In this document: piece by piece, positions 9,213 to 18,019 of the stretch
Layout of the letters: every line of letters begins with the position of its first letter
Position numbering within the stretch: the stretch's first letter is position 1
Assembly (NCBI GenBank): GCA_004366205.1
Contig: SIRW01000022.1
Location: 1 to 64,000, forward strand
Direction of reading: 5' to 3'
Length of the DNA: 64,000 nucleotides
DNA from: Actinomycetota bacterium
GTDB lineage: Bacteria; Actinomycetota; Acidimicrobiia; Acidimicrobiales; CADCSY01
The notes under the pieces: model-generated
What the model saw: only the letters and a program-made list of their open reading frames with translations
Database searches by the model: none
Told to the model about the DNA's origin: nothing
Translations under genes and position numbers: made by a program

Positions 9213-10538
9213 TCACGGGCGCGCGGGCACGGCGCCGCGAGGCGGCTGCCCGGCGGCGGCCCGGTCGACGGGCCCGGCGGCGGTGAGGACGGCCACGGCG
9301 GCGACCGAGGCGCCGGCGGCGGTGAGCAGGGCGAGGCGGTAGCCGCCGGTGGCGTCGTGGATGACCCCGAGCAGGGCCGGACCGATGGCCACCCCGACCG
9401 TCATCACCAGGTTGCTGGTCGAGAAGATGCGGCTGTAGTCGAGCACCCCGAAGGCCTCGGCGAGCAGGAGCGGGTGCAGCATCAGCAGGTTCCCGACGGT
9501 GAGGCCGAACAGGACCGAGCCGAGCAGCAGGCCGGAGCGGGCGTCGCTGACGGCGAGCACGACGAGAGCGCCGCCCTGGCCGGCGGCGAGCACGAGCGTG
9601 ACCGCCCGCATCGACACCACCGTCACGATCCACCCGCCCACGAGGCGGGCCACGACGCTCGTCGCCGCCAGCAGAGCCACGGCGCCGGCGGCGGTGCCCT
9701 CGTCGACCCGCTCGCTCACCAGGTTGAAGTGGTGGGCCATGCCGCCCACCTGGGCGACCATCACCAGCACGTACGCGGCGGTCAGGCACAGGAAGAACCG
9801 GGAGGCCAGCGCGTCGCGGAACGCCACGCTGGGCCCGGCCGGCTCGGCGACCCCGGCGGCGCCGGCGGCGGTCGCCCGGTCGCGCTGAGCGTGCGGGGCG
9901 GGGGCCCGTTCGGGAGCCGGACCGGGCAGGGGATCGCCGTCGGGGGCGAGGCCGAGCACGGCGGGGTCGGGCCGGATCACGGCCGCGGTCACCGGGATCA
10001 CCCCCACGACGAAGGCCAGGCCGAGCCACGGCGCCACGGCCGGCAGCCCGTGGTTGGTGATCAGCGACGCCGAGAGCGGGGTGACCACGATGCCCCCGAC
10101 GGACAGGCCGGTCGAGGCGACCGACAGCGCGACCGACCGCCGGCGAGAGAACCAGCGGGTGACGACGGTGGTGCCGGGCACGAGGGCGCTGGCCGAGAAG
10201 CCTGCCCCGAACAGCGTGTAGACGGCGAACAGCTGCCACAGCTCGGTCACCCGCCCCAACAGGGCGAGGGACGCGCCGGCCGCCACGGCGCCCCCCGCGA
10301 TCGTCCACCGCACGTCGTGGCGGTTGATGAGCGACGCCACCGGCAGGCCGACCACGCCGCTCACGAGCATGAACACCGCGGTGGCGGCGGACACGGCGCC
10401 GACCGAGAACCCCTGCTCGGTGCTGAGCGCCCGCAGGTAGACGGTGAGGTTGTAGAAGCCCAGGCCGGCAGCCATCGTCAGCATGACGAAGACGGCGGCG
10501 ACGACCCGCCACCCGTAGAAGACCCGCGCCCGTGCCAC
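9213..10538 (-). CDS. MFS transporter
   Basis: About 12 hydrophobic segments from VARARVFYGWRVVAAVFVMLTMAAGLGFYNLTVYL; start trimmed from the ORF track. Confidence 0.85.
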   Translation of the reverse strand: MARARVFYGWRVVAAVFVMLTMAAGLGFYNLTVYLRALSTEQGFSVGAVSAATAVFMLVSGVVGLPVASLINRHDVRWTIAGGAVAAGASLALLGRVTELWQLFAVYTLFGAGFSASALVPGTTVVTRWFSRRRSVALSVASTGLSVGGIVVTPLSASLITNHGLPAVAPWLGLAFVVGVIPVTAAVIRPDPAVLGLAPDGDPLPGPAPERAPAPHAQRDRATAAGAAGVAEPAGPSVAFRDALASRFFLCLTAAYVLVMVAQVGGMAHHFNLVSERVDEGTAAGAVALLAATSVVARLVGGWIVTVVSMRAVTLVLAAGQGGALVVLAVSDARSGLLLGSVLFGLTVGNLLMLHPLLLAEAFGVLDYSRIFSTSNLVMTVGVAIGPALLGVIHDATGGYRLALLTAAGASVAAVAVLTAAGPVDRAAAGQPPRGAVPARP

Positions 10539-10563
10539 GACGACCGACGGTACCGTCGCCGCC

Positions 10564-11490
10564 GTGCTGCGCGTGCACGAGGTCGCCGACAAGGGGTCCT
10601 TCCGGCGCTTCGTCGACCTGCCGGTCGCGCTGCACCGGCACGAGCCGCGCTGGGGCCCGACCCTGCCCACGCTCGAGCGCCGGCGGCTCGACCCCGCCCG
10701 GCACCCGTTCTTCACCGACGGCGACGCCGCCTACCTGCTCGCATGGGACGGCGGCCGGACCCTCGCCCGGTGCACGGCGCACGTGGACGGCGCGGGGGAG
10801 GGCTGGTTCGGGTTCCTGGAGGCGCCGGCGGGCGGCGCCGGGCCCGAGGCCGTGGCCCGGCTGCTCGACCGGGCGCGGGCGTGGCTGGCCGGGCGGGGCT
10901 GCACGCGGATGCGGGGGCCGGCCTCGTTCACCGTCGAGGAGGAGGCCGGCGTGCGCGTCGCCGGCCACGACGTGCCGGCGATCACCGGCTGGCCGTGGCA
11001 CCCCCCCGGCCTCGACGGCGTCCTCCGAGCCTGGGGGCTCGAACCCTGCGGGGAGCGCCCGGCCTGGCGGCTGACCCCCGCCGAGGGGGTTCCGGCACGT
11101 GACGGAACGGCGGCAGCGGCCCGCCCGTCCGAGGCTGCGAGGCGTGGCGACGGCGAGCGCGGCCCGGGAGCCGAGGTGCCCCTGGTGGGGCCCTACGCCG
11201 ACCCCCGCCTCCTGCTCCGCGCGCCGGCGGGACGGGTGGTGGCGGTGCCGGACCTCGCGGGCGGGATGCGGGGCCGGCGGTTCGGGGCGGCCTGGTCGCT
11301 GGCCCGCCGGGCCCGCACCCGGTCGTGGGAGGGCGCCGCCGTCCTCTCGCTCGAGGGGGACCCGGCCGCGCTCGTGCCCTCCCTCCTGCAGGCGGCGGGC
11401 GCCGCGGGCTACGGCTGGCTGCTCGCCCCCTGGGCGCCCGACGGCCGCCCGCCCACCGTCGTGCACCGCCTCTACGCCGCCGAATTGTGA
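10564..11490 (+). CDS. Conserved hypothetical, GNAT/YghO-like fold suspected
   Basis: VLRVHEVADKGSFRRFVDLPVALHRHEPRWGPTLPTLERRRLDPARHPFFTDGDAAYLLAWDGGRTLAR, the typical N-terminus of this acetyltransferase-like family. Confidence 0.6.
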   Translation: MLRVHEVADKGSFRRFVDLPVALHRHEPRWGPTLPTLERRRLDPARHPFFTDGDAAYLLAWDGGRTLARCTAHVDGAGEGWFGFLEAPAGGAGPEAVARLLDRARAWLAGRGCTRMRGPASFTVEEEAGVRVAGHDVPAITGWPWHPPGLDGVLRAWGLEPCGERPAWRLTPAEGVPARDGTAAAARPSEAARRGDGERGPGAEVPLVGPYADPRLLLRAPAGRVVAVPDLAGGMRGRRFGAAWSLARRARTRSWEGAAVLSLEGDPAALVPSLLQAAGAAGYGWLLAPWAPDGRPPTVVHRLYAAEL

Positions 11491-11532
11491 GGGTTGTCTG
11501 ACCCAGGAGGGCAGCGTTCCCTCACAGTTCGG
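11480..11532. repeat. Inverted repeat/hairpin (TGTGAGG type), probable bidirectional terminator
   Basis: CCGAATTGTGAGGG at 11480-11493 pairs with CCCTCACAGTTCGG at 11519-11532 (13/14 Watson-Crick plus one G-T). Overlaps the 10564 CDS stop; convergent with tal. Confidence 0.75.
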
Positions 11533-11555
11533 ACGAGGCGGGGGCGAGCCAGCCT

Positions 11556-12647
11556 TCAGGTGAGGTCGGCGGCCTTCTGCTCGAGGGTGTCGAGCAGCTC
11601 GTCGAAGCTCTTGGCGAACGCGGCGACGCCCTCGTCCTCGAGCTGGCGGGCGACGTCGTCGAGGTCGACACCCACCTCGGCGACCCGGTCGAGGTGGGCC
11701 CGGGCCTCGTCGAGGCCCGCGTCGACCGTGCGGGCGAGGGTGCCGTGGTCGTCGAAGGCCTCGAGCGTGCCCTCGGGCATGGTGTTCACCGTGTCGGGAC
11801 CGATCAGCGTGTCCACGTACAGCAGGTCGGGGTAGTCGGGGTTCTTGGTCGACGTGGACGCCCACAGCGGCCGCTGCACGGCGGCGCCCCGGGCGACCAG
11901 CGCGTCCCACCGCTCGCCGGCGAAGCGCTCCCGGAACAGGGCGTAGGCGAGCTTGGCCTGGGCGACGGCCGCCTTGCCCCGCAAGGCGAGGGCCTCGCTG
12001 GTGCCGATGGCCTCGAGCCGGCGGTCGACCTCGGTGTCGACCCGGGACAGGAAGAACGACGCCACGCTGTGGATGCCGTGCAGGTCGCCCTCGGCGGCCT
12101 CGAGGCCGTCGAGGTAGGCGTCGATCACCTCGCCGTAGCGCTCGACCGAGAACAGCAGCGTGATGTTGATGCTGTGGCCAGCGGCGATGCTGTCGCGGAT
12201 GGCCGGGACGCCCTCGGCCGTGCCCGGGATCTTCACGAGCAGGTTGGGCCGGGCGATGCGCTCGTGGAAGGCGGCGGCTGCTTCCCGCGACCCGTCGGTG
12301 TCCCGGGCGAGGTCGGGGGCGAGCTCGAGCGACACGTAGCCGTCCTCGCCGTCGCTGGCGTCGTGCAGGGGCCGCAGCAGGTCGAGGGCGGCGGTGACGT
12401 CGTCGACCACCAGCTCCCAGTAGGCCTCGAGGGGCTCCTTGCCGCTGCGGACGAGGTCGGCGAACTGCTCGTCGTAGCTGCCGGTGCCGCCGATCGCCTT
12501 CTGGAAGATCGTGGGGTTCGACGTCACGCCCCGCACGCCGCGCTCGACCCAGCGGGCCAGCTCGCCGTCCTCCAGCCAGTCGCGGCGCAGGTTGTCGAGC
12601 CACGGGCTCTGGCCGTGCTCGGCGAACAGGCGCTGCAGTCGTCCCAT
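11556..12647 (-). CDS. tal: Transaldolase
   Basis: GVTSNPTIFQKAI, LVKIPGTAEGVPAI, NITLLFSVERY, RPLWASTSTKNPDYPDLLYVDTLIGPDTVNTMP. Confidence 0.95.
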   Translation of the reverse strand: MGRLQRLFAEHGQSPWLDNLRRDWLEDGELARWVERGVRGVTSNPTIFQKAIGGTGSYDEQFADLVRSGKEPLEAYWELVVDDVTAALDLLRPLHDASDGEDGYVSLELAPDLARDTDGSREAAAAFHERIARPNLLVKIPGTAEGVPAIRDSIAAGHSINITLLFSVERYGEVIDAYLDGLEAAEGDLHGIHSVASFFLSRVDTEVDRRLEAIGTSEALALRGKAAVAQAKLAYALFRERFAGERWDALVARGAAVQRPLWASTSTKNPDYPDLLYVDTLIGPDTVNTMPEGTLEAFDDHGTLARTVDAGLDEARAHLDRVAEVGVDLDDVARQLEDEGVAAFAKSFDELLDTLEQKAADLT

Positions 12648-12676
12648 CGTGGTCCTCCTCGGGCTCGTCGAAATCC

Positions 12677-14521
12677 TCAGCTCGCGCCGGCCAGGCGCTG
12701 GACCGCGGCGCGGATGGCGGCGGCGTCGATGCCCGCCTCGGCCAGCAGCTCGGCGGGCTTGCCCGAGCCCGGCATCGAGCGCACCGCCAGCACCTCGGCC
12801 TGCACGGCGACACCCGCGGTCGCGAGCGCCGCCAGCACGGCCTCGCCCAGGCCGCCCTCGGGCCAGTGGTCCTCGACGGTGACCAGGCGACCGCCGGTGG
12901 CCCGCACGGCCTCGGCGATGCCGGCCGCGTCCAGCGGCTTCACCGAGTAGGCGTCGACGACCCGCACGGCCAGCCCCTCGGCCGCCAGCTCGCCGGCGGC
13001 CCGCAGCGCCTCGTGCACGGTGATGCCCGCGGTCACCACGGTGACGGCGTCGCGGTCGGAGGACCGCAGGACCCGGCTGCCCCCGGGCTCGAACGTCTCG
13101 CCGGCGTCGTAGATGACCGGCGTGGCGGACCGGGTGGTGCGCAGGTAGCCGATGCCCTCGAGGTCGGCCATGGCGGCGACGAGGCGGGCGGTCTGGTTGG
13201 CGTCGCAGGGGTACAGCACGGTGCTGCCGTGCACGGCGCGGAACGCCGCGAGGTCCTCGAGCCCCATCTGGGAGGGGCCGTCCTCGCCGATCGACACGCC
13301 GGCGTGGCTGCCGCACAGGTTGAGGCGGGCCCGGCTGACGGCGGCCATCCGCACGAAGTCGTACGCCCGGGAGAGGAAGGCGGCGAAGCTCGAGGCGAAC
13401 GGGACCCAGCCCCGCACCTGCATGCCGACGGCGGCGGCGACCATCTGCTGCTCGGCGATGTACATCTCGAAGAACCGCTCGGGCAGGGCGTCCCGGAAGA
13501 TCTCGGCGTGCGTGGAGTTGCCGACCTCGCCGTCGAGCGCCACCACGTCGCCCCGGGCCCGGCCCAGCGCCGTGAGCGCCTCGCCGTAGGCCTTGCGGGT
13601 GGCGACCTCCTCCCCGAGCGCGTAGCGGGGCAGATCGAGCGACCCGGCGGTGTCGAACCCGTGCGGCTTGTCAGCCGACCGGGGCGGGGTGGTGGTGATC
13701 CGAACGCCCCGGTCGCCGCCCAGCTCGGCCACGGCGCCGTCCGTGTCGGGCACGGGCTTGCCGTGGGCGTCGTCGGCGTCCTCGACCGCCGTCACGCCCC
13801 GGCCCTTGGCCGTGCGGGCGATCAGGGCGGTGGGGCGCTCGGGGTCGGTGGTGAGCTCGACGAGGGCGGTGTCGATGGCGCCCACGTCGTGGCCGTCGAC
13901 CGTGCGGCACGTCCAGCCGAACGCCTCGAACCGGCGCACGTAGGCGTCGAGGTCCCAGCCGTGCATGGTCTCGCCCCGCTGACCGAGGCGGTTCACGTCG
14001 ACGATGGCGGTGAGGTTGTCGAGCCCGGCGTGGCTGGCGTGCTCGATGGCCTCCCACATGGAGCCTTCCGCCATCTCGCTGTCGCCGCAGAGCGCCCACA
14101 CCCGGAACGGCAGGCGGTCGAGGCGCTTGCCGGCCAGGGCGAGGCCCACCGCGATCGGCAGGCCCTGGCCGAGCGACCCGGTGGCGACGTCGACCCACGG
14201 CAGCACCGGGGTGGGGTGGCCCTCGAAGCGGCTGCCCAGGCGCCGGAAGCTCAGCAGGTCCTCGTCGGAGATGGCGCCCACGGCCTTGTAGAGCGCGTAC
14301 AGCAGCGGCGAGGCGTGCCCCTTGGAGAAGATCAGGTGGTCGTTGTTGGGGTTGTCGGGGTCGTCGAAGTCGTAGCGGAGGTGGTTGGCCGCCAGCACGG
14401 CGACGAGATCGGCGGCCGACAGCGACGAGGTCGGATGGCCCGACGACGCCGCGCCCGCCGCCCGCACCGAGTCGACGCGCAGCTGTTGGGCCAGCGCCCG
14501 CAGGTCATCGTTGTCGGCCAT
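12677..14521 (-). CDS. tkt: Transketolase
   Basis: SGHPTSSLSAADLVAVL, SKGHASPLLYALYKAVGA, GSLGQGLPIAVGLAL, GDSEMAEGSMWEA, GEDGPSQMGLEDLAAFR; start MADNDDLRALAQ. Confidence 0.94.
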   Translation of the reverse strand: MADNDDLRALAQQLRVDSVRAAGAASSGHPTSSLSAADLVAVLAANHLRYDFDDPDNPNNDHLIFSKGHASPLLYALYKAVGAISDEDLLSFRRLGSRFEGHPTPVLPWVDVATGSLGQGLPIAVGLALAGKRLDRLPFRVWALCGDSEMAEGSMWEAIEHASHAGLDNLTAIVDVNRLGQRGETMHGWDLDAYVRRFEAFGWTCRTVDGHDVGAIDTALVELTTDPERPTALIARTAKGRGVTAVEDADDAHGKPVPDTDGAVAELGGDRGVRITTTPPRSADKPHGFDTAGSLDLPRYALGEEVATRKAYGEALTALGRARGDVVALDGEVGNSTHAEIFRDALPERFFEMYIAEQQMVAAAVGMQVRGWVPFASSFAAFLSRAYDFVRMAAVSRARLNLCGSHAGVSIGEDGPSQMGLEDLAAFRAVHGSTVLYPCDANQTARLVAAMADLEGIGYLRTTRSATPVIYDAGETFEPGGSRVLRSSDRDAVTVVTAGITVHEALRAAGELAAEGLAVRVVDAYSVKPLDAAGIAEAVRATGGRLVTVEDHWPEGGLGEAVLAALATAGVAVQAEVLAVRSMPGSGKPAELLAEAGIDAAAIRAAVQRLAGAS

Positions 14522-14605
14522 CACGCCCCTCTCCGGTGTCGGGTGCCCGCCCGGGCTCACCCTACCCACCCGTCGCGGGTTCCCGGGTCACCGCCCGCGG
14601 GCGCG

Positions 14606-15757
14606 TCAACGGTCGCGGAACAGCGCGACCGACGCGGTGAAGCCGTGCAGGAAGCTGCGGCCGCCGACGGGGCCGATCTCGCCCGCGCAGAACATGCCGG
14701 CCGCCGCGGGGTGGTCGAGCAGCTCGGCGACCGTGCCGGCGTCGTGGTCGGGCAGGCCGAACAGGTTCGTGCCGCGCCCGTTGCAGGTGAACACGAGCGC
14801 GCCGTCGGCGCGCCGGCCGGCCAGCAGGGTGCGCAGCTCCTCGTCGGCGGCTGCCGCGTCCCGGGCCTGGAACTGCACGACCGCTCCGAGGGGCACCTCG
14901 TCGCCGACGGCGATGGCGCCGGCGTCGCGGTCGGCGCCGAGCACGTTGCGGATGAGGAAGTCGCCCCGCCCGAAGCGCTCCTGCTGCTCGTCGACGACGA
15001 TGCCCAGGTGCAGGCCCCGCTGCAACAGGGCGCGCTCGGCGGGGGCGAGCGTCGCCGCCAGCGCCTCGAGGTGCTGCAACGCCGGCGCTCCGGCGAGCTC
15101 GTGGACGATGCGCCCCTCGGCGCGCGTGACCGCGACGGGGTCGCCGACGGGCCGGCAGCCCTGCGACACGACGGTCTCGACGCTGACCTCGGGACCGAGG
15201 AGCACCCCGACGGCGCCGTCGGGGTGGACGGCGCCGTCGAGGAGGAGCCGGTTGGCGCCCGGCCGGGTCGCGGCCGCGACCATGCCCCCGACCACGGGCA
15301 CCGGCACGGGGAGCTGCTCGTGCAGGCCGGTGAGGAACTCATCGGTCGGGAACGTGAAGGGGTCGGCGAGCAGCAGCAGCGTGGCGCCGGCGGCGGCGAC
15401 GGCGGGCAGGCCGGTGACAGCGACGCCCGCGGCGGTCGCTTCGACGGTGAGGCGCACGGGCGACACCGCCCGGGGGCCACCCGGCAGCCGAGCCGCCCAC
15501 AACACCACCGCGGGCTGCTCCTCGACCTCGCGGTCGCCCCCGATGAGGCTGGCGGTGAGCGCGCCGATCATCGTGTGGGGGCGGACGAGCCCGCGGACGG
15601 TGGCGACGATGTCGTCGAGGGCGCCCGCGTGGGGCACGGTCACGAAGAGGCACGCCAGGTCGGGCTCGGGCCCGATGGCCTCGAGCACCGCTCCCACGAC
15701 CTCGCCGGCGGCGTGGGTCGGCAGCGGGTGCTCGGAGAGGGCGCTGGCGAAGGGCAC
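14606..15757 (-). CDS. FIST N/C-domain protein
   Basis: MIGALTASLIGGDREVEEQPAVVLWAARLPGG, VVGGMVAAATRPGANRLLLDG, LFGLPDHDAGTVAELLDHPAAAGMFCAGEIGPVGGRSFLHGFTAS. Confidence 0.8.
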   Translation of the reverse strand: MPFASALSEHPLPTHAAGEVVGAVLEAIGPEPDLACLFVTVPHAGALDDIVATVRGLVRPHTMIGALTASLIGGDREVEEQPAVVLWAARLPGGPRAVSPVRLTVEATAAGVAVTGLPAVAAAGATLLLLADPFTFPTDEFLTGLHEQLPVPVPVVGGMVAAATRPGANRLLLDGAVHPDGAVGVLLGPEVSVETVVSQGCRPVGDPVAVTRAEGRIVHELAGAPALQHLEALAATLAPAERALLQRGLHLGIVVDEQQERFGRGDFLIRNVLGADRDAGAIAVGDEVPLGAVVQFQARDAAAADEELRTLLAGRRADGALVFTCNGRGTNLFGLPDHDAGTVAELLDHPAAAGMFCAGEIGPVGGRSFLHGFTASVALFRDR

Positions 15758-15772
15758 CGGGTCCGCGCCTTC

Positions 15773-16165
15773 TCAGGTCGGGACCGGGAGCACGGTGAGC
15801 GGGACGACCGTCACGTGCCCCCGGTCGAGGGCGCAGTGGGCCTCGATCGTGCCGGGCTCGTCGAAGGTGAGCTCGGCCTTCACCAGGCGGTAGCCGAAGC
15901 GGCCGGGGTCGACCTGCACGGGCTGGACGTTGCGGGCGACCTGCTCGCCGTCGCCCGCCCGCAGGAAGCGCACCTCGAGCACGCCGTTGCCGCTCTCGCC
16001 GGCGGGGCAGCGGATGAGCACCACGAGGTGGGGCTCGAGGGTGGTGGGGAATGGCGTCGGGGGCACCGTCGAGAAGTAGACGCCGCGCAGGTCGATCCGG
16101 GTGGAGGGACCCGCCACCTGGCGCAGGTCGAAGCCCTCGGTGAACACGGCCGCCACGATCTCCAT
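15773..16165 (-). CDS. Conserved hypothetical (beta-rich, about 130 aa)
   Basis: MEIVAAVFTEGFDLRQVAGPSTRIDLRGVYFSTVPPTPFPTTLEPHLVVLIRCPAGESGNGVLEVRFLR... Confidence 0.6.
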   Translation of the reverse strand: MEIVAAVFTEGFDLRQVAGPSTRIDLRGVYFSTVPPTPFPTTLEPHLVVLIRCPAGESGNGVLEVRFLRAGDGEQVARNVQPVQVDPGRFGYRLVKAELTFDEPGTIEAHCALDRGHVTVVPLTVLPVPT

Positions 16166-16200
16166 GGGCCCCACCCTACGGGCGAGCCGGCGGGCCGTGG

Positions 16201-17295
16201 TCAGCGGGCCCAGGCGGGCTCGCCCGCGACCCAGGTCTGCTCGACGCGCAGGTCGGCGTCGAGGACGGCGAGGTCGGCGCGCCGGCCCGGCGCGATGGCG
16301 CCCCGGTCGTCGAGGCCGAGCACCCGGGCGGGTGTGGTGGCCGCGGCCGTCACCGCGCCGGCGAGGTCGGTGCAGCCGGCTGCCACCACGTTGCGGACGG
16401 CCTGGTCCATGGTGAGGGCGCTGCCCGCCAGGGTGCCGTCGCGCAGCCGGGGGGCGCCGTCGTGGTGCTGCACCCGCACCGGCCCCGCGGTCGCCGCCCG
16501 CCACGCCACGGCGTCGGTGACGAGGGCCACGCCGGCGGGTCCCTTCGCCCGGAACGCCAGCGTGAGGGCGGTGGGGTGGACGTGCACGAGGTCGGCGATG
16601 ACCGAGGCCACGACCCGGTCGTCGGTGAGGGCGGCGCCCACGACGCCCGGCTCGCGGTGGTGCAGGGGCGTCATGGCGTTGAACAGGTGGGTGACCAGGC
16701 GGGCGCCGGCGTCGACGAGGGCCCGCAGCTCGTCGTGGGTGGCGAGGGTGTGGCCCGCCGCCACCGTGACGCCCCGCGCCGCCAGCGCGGCGGTGGCGGC
16801 CAGGGCGCCGGCGATCTCGGCGCCCAGCGTGACGATGCGCACGACGGGGGGGAGGGCGTCGAGCCACGCCCGGTCGATCGGCCGCACCAGCTGCGGCGGG
16901 TGGGCGCCGGGCAGGCCGCCCAGGAACGGCCCCTCGAGGTGGGCGCCGGCGATGGTGGGCCGGGCGCCCTCCCGTCGGGCCGCGGTGGCGATGCGCTCGA
17001 GGCGGGCGGCGTAGCTGTCGAGGGGCGCGGTGACGAGCGTGGGGCACCAGGTGGTGACGCCCTGGGCGAGGAGCAGCTCGTCGAGGCGGTCCCAGTCCGC
17101 GCCCGTGGCCCGGGCGACGTCGACGTCGTCGTGGCCGTTGACCTGCAGGTCGACGAAGCCGGGGGCGATGACCCGGTCCGGGACCGGGCCCTGGGCGGGT
17201 GCGACCGAGACGATCGTCGGTCCGTCGAGCTCGACGGCACCGGGCGAGCAGACCCCGTCGGGGGTGAGCACGATCCGGGCGGCGAGCGTGGGCAT
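16201..17295 (-). CDS. nagA: N-acetylglucosamine-6-phosphate deacetylase
   Basis: VIAPGFVDLQVNGHDDVDV, GAHLEGPFLGGLPGAHPPQLVRP, VTVAAGHTLAT, THLFNAMTPLHHREPGVVGAAL, LVTDAV. Confidence 0.93.
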   Translation of the reverse strand: MPTLAARIVLTPDGVCSPGAVELDGPTIVSVAPAQGPVPDRVIAPGFVDLQVNGHDDVDVARATGADWDRLDELLLAQGVTTWCPTLVTAPLDSYAARLERIATAARREGARPTIAGAHLEGPFLGGLPGAHPPQLVRPIDRAWLDALPPVVRIVTLGAEIAGALAATAALAARGVTVAAGHTLATHDELRALVDAGARLVTHLFNAMTPLHHREPGVVGAALTDDRVVASVIADLVHVHPTALTLAFRAKGPAGVALVTDAVAWRAATAGPVRVQHHDGAPRLRDGTLAGSALTMDQAVRNVVAAGCTDLAGAVTAAATTPARVLGLDDRGAIAPGRRADLAVLDADLRVEQTWVAGEPAWAR

Positions 17296-17345
17296 CGACG
17301 GCGACCGTACGCCATCGGCGCCGGCGGAGGCGGCCCGGCGCGGGA

Positions 17346-17363
17346 GGTCGGGCATGCCTGACC
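17346..17363. promoter_or_regulatory. Operator-like palindrome in the divergent nagA/TetR intergenic region
   Basis: GGTCGGGCATGCCTGACC; 16 of 18 positions match the reverse complement. Confidence 0.55.
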
Positions 17364-17393
17364 CGTGGGGGCCGCTCTGGGTAGCCTTGCCGG

Positions 17394-18008
17394 GTGGCGA
17401 CGGCTGAGCCTGCAACCCCGTCGACCCGCGACGCGATCCTCACGGCGGCCCGGCAGGCCTTCGCCGAGCACGGCTACCAGGCCACCTCCCTCAACGAGAT
17501 CGCCGACCTGGTCGGGATCCGGCGACCCAGCATCTTCCACCACTTCCCGTCCAAGCAGGCGCTCTACCAGGAGGTGTTCGCCCGGGCGCTGACCGACTGG
17601 CGGGACCGGGTCGAGGAGGCCGTCGCCGAGAACCGGGAGGGGTGGCAGCAGCTCGACCACGTGCTGACCGCGGGGTTCCGGTTCTTCATGGAGAACCCCG
17701 ACTTCGTGCGCATCGCCCGGCGGGAGGCGATCGAGGGCGGCGAGAACCTGGGCATGGACCTGGGCGAGGCGCTGCGCCCGCTGTTCCAGCGCGCCGTCGG
17801 CTTCTTCGAGCGGGAGATGGACGAGGGCCGCATGCGCCCCCACGACCCCGAGCAGCTCCTGCTCACCGGCTACGGGGCGCTGCTCAGCTACTTCAGCGAC
17901 GTGCCCTTCCTGGAGGGCCTGCTCGGCCAGGACCCCATGGCGCCCGAGGCGCTCGAGCGCCGGCTCGAGCACGTGCGCGCCTTCTTCCGCGCCGCCCTCG
18001 AACCCTGA
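17394..18008 (+). CDS. TetR/AcrR family transcriptional regulator
   Basis: N-terminal [54 protein letters not shown]. Confidence 0.92.
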   Translation: MATAEPATPSTRDAILTAARQAFAEHGYQATSLNEIADLVGIRRPSIFHHFPSKQALYQEVFARALTDWRDRVEEAVAENREGWQQLDHVLTAGFRFFMENPDFVRIARREAIEGGENLGMDLGEALRPLFQRAVGFFEREMDEGRMRPHDPEQLLLTGYGALLSYFSDVPFLEGLLGQDPMAPEALERRLEHVRAFFRAALEP

Positions 18009-18019
18009 GCGCGGGCGCC

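Noticed and set aside
14606-15757. FIST protein as part of a two-component sensory system
   Set aside because: No kinase, cyclase or chemoreceptor gene is adjacent; flanked by tkt and a hypothetical, so no system can be claimed.
12866-17014. 1382-aa plus-strand ORF
   Set aside because: Antisense of tkt, FIST and nagA; composition (HRVGVDDPHGQ..., GGGDGGQAG...) is a GC-frame artefact, not a giant protein.
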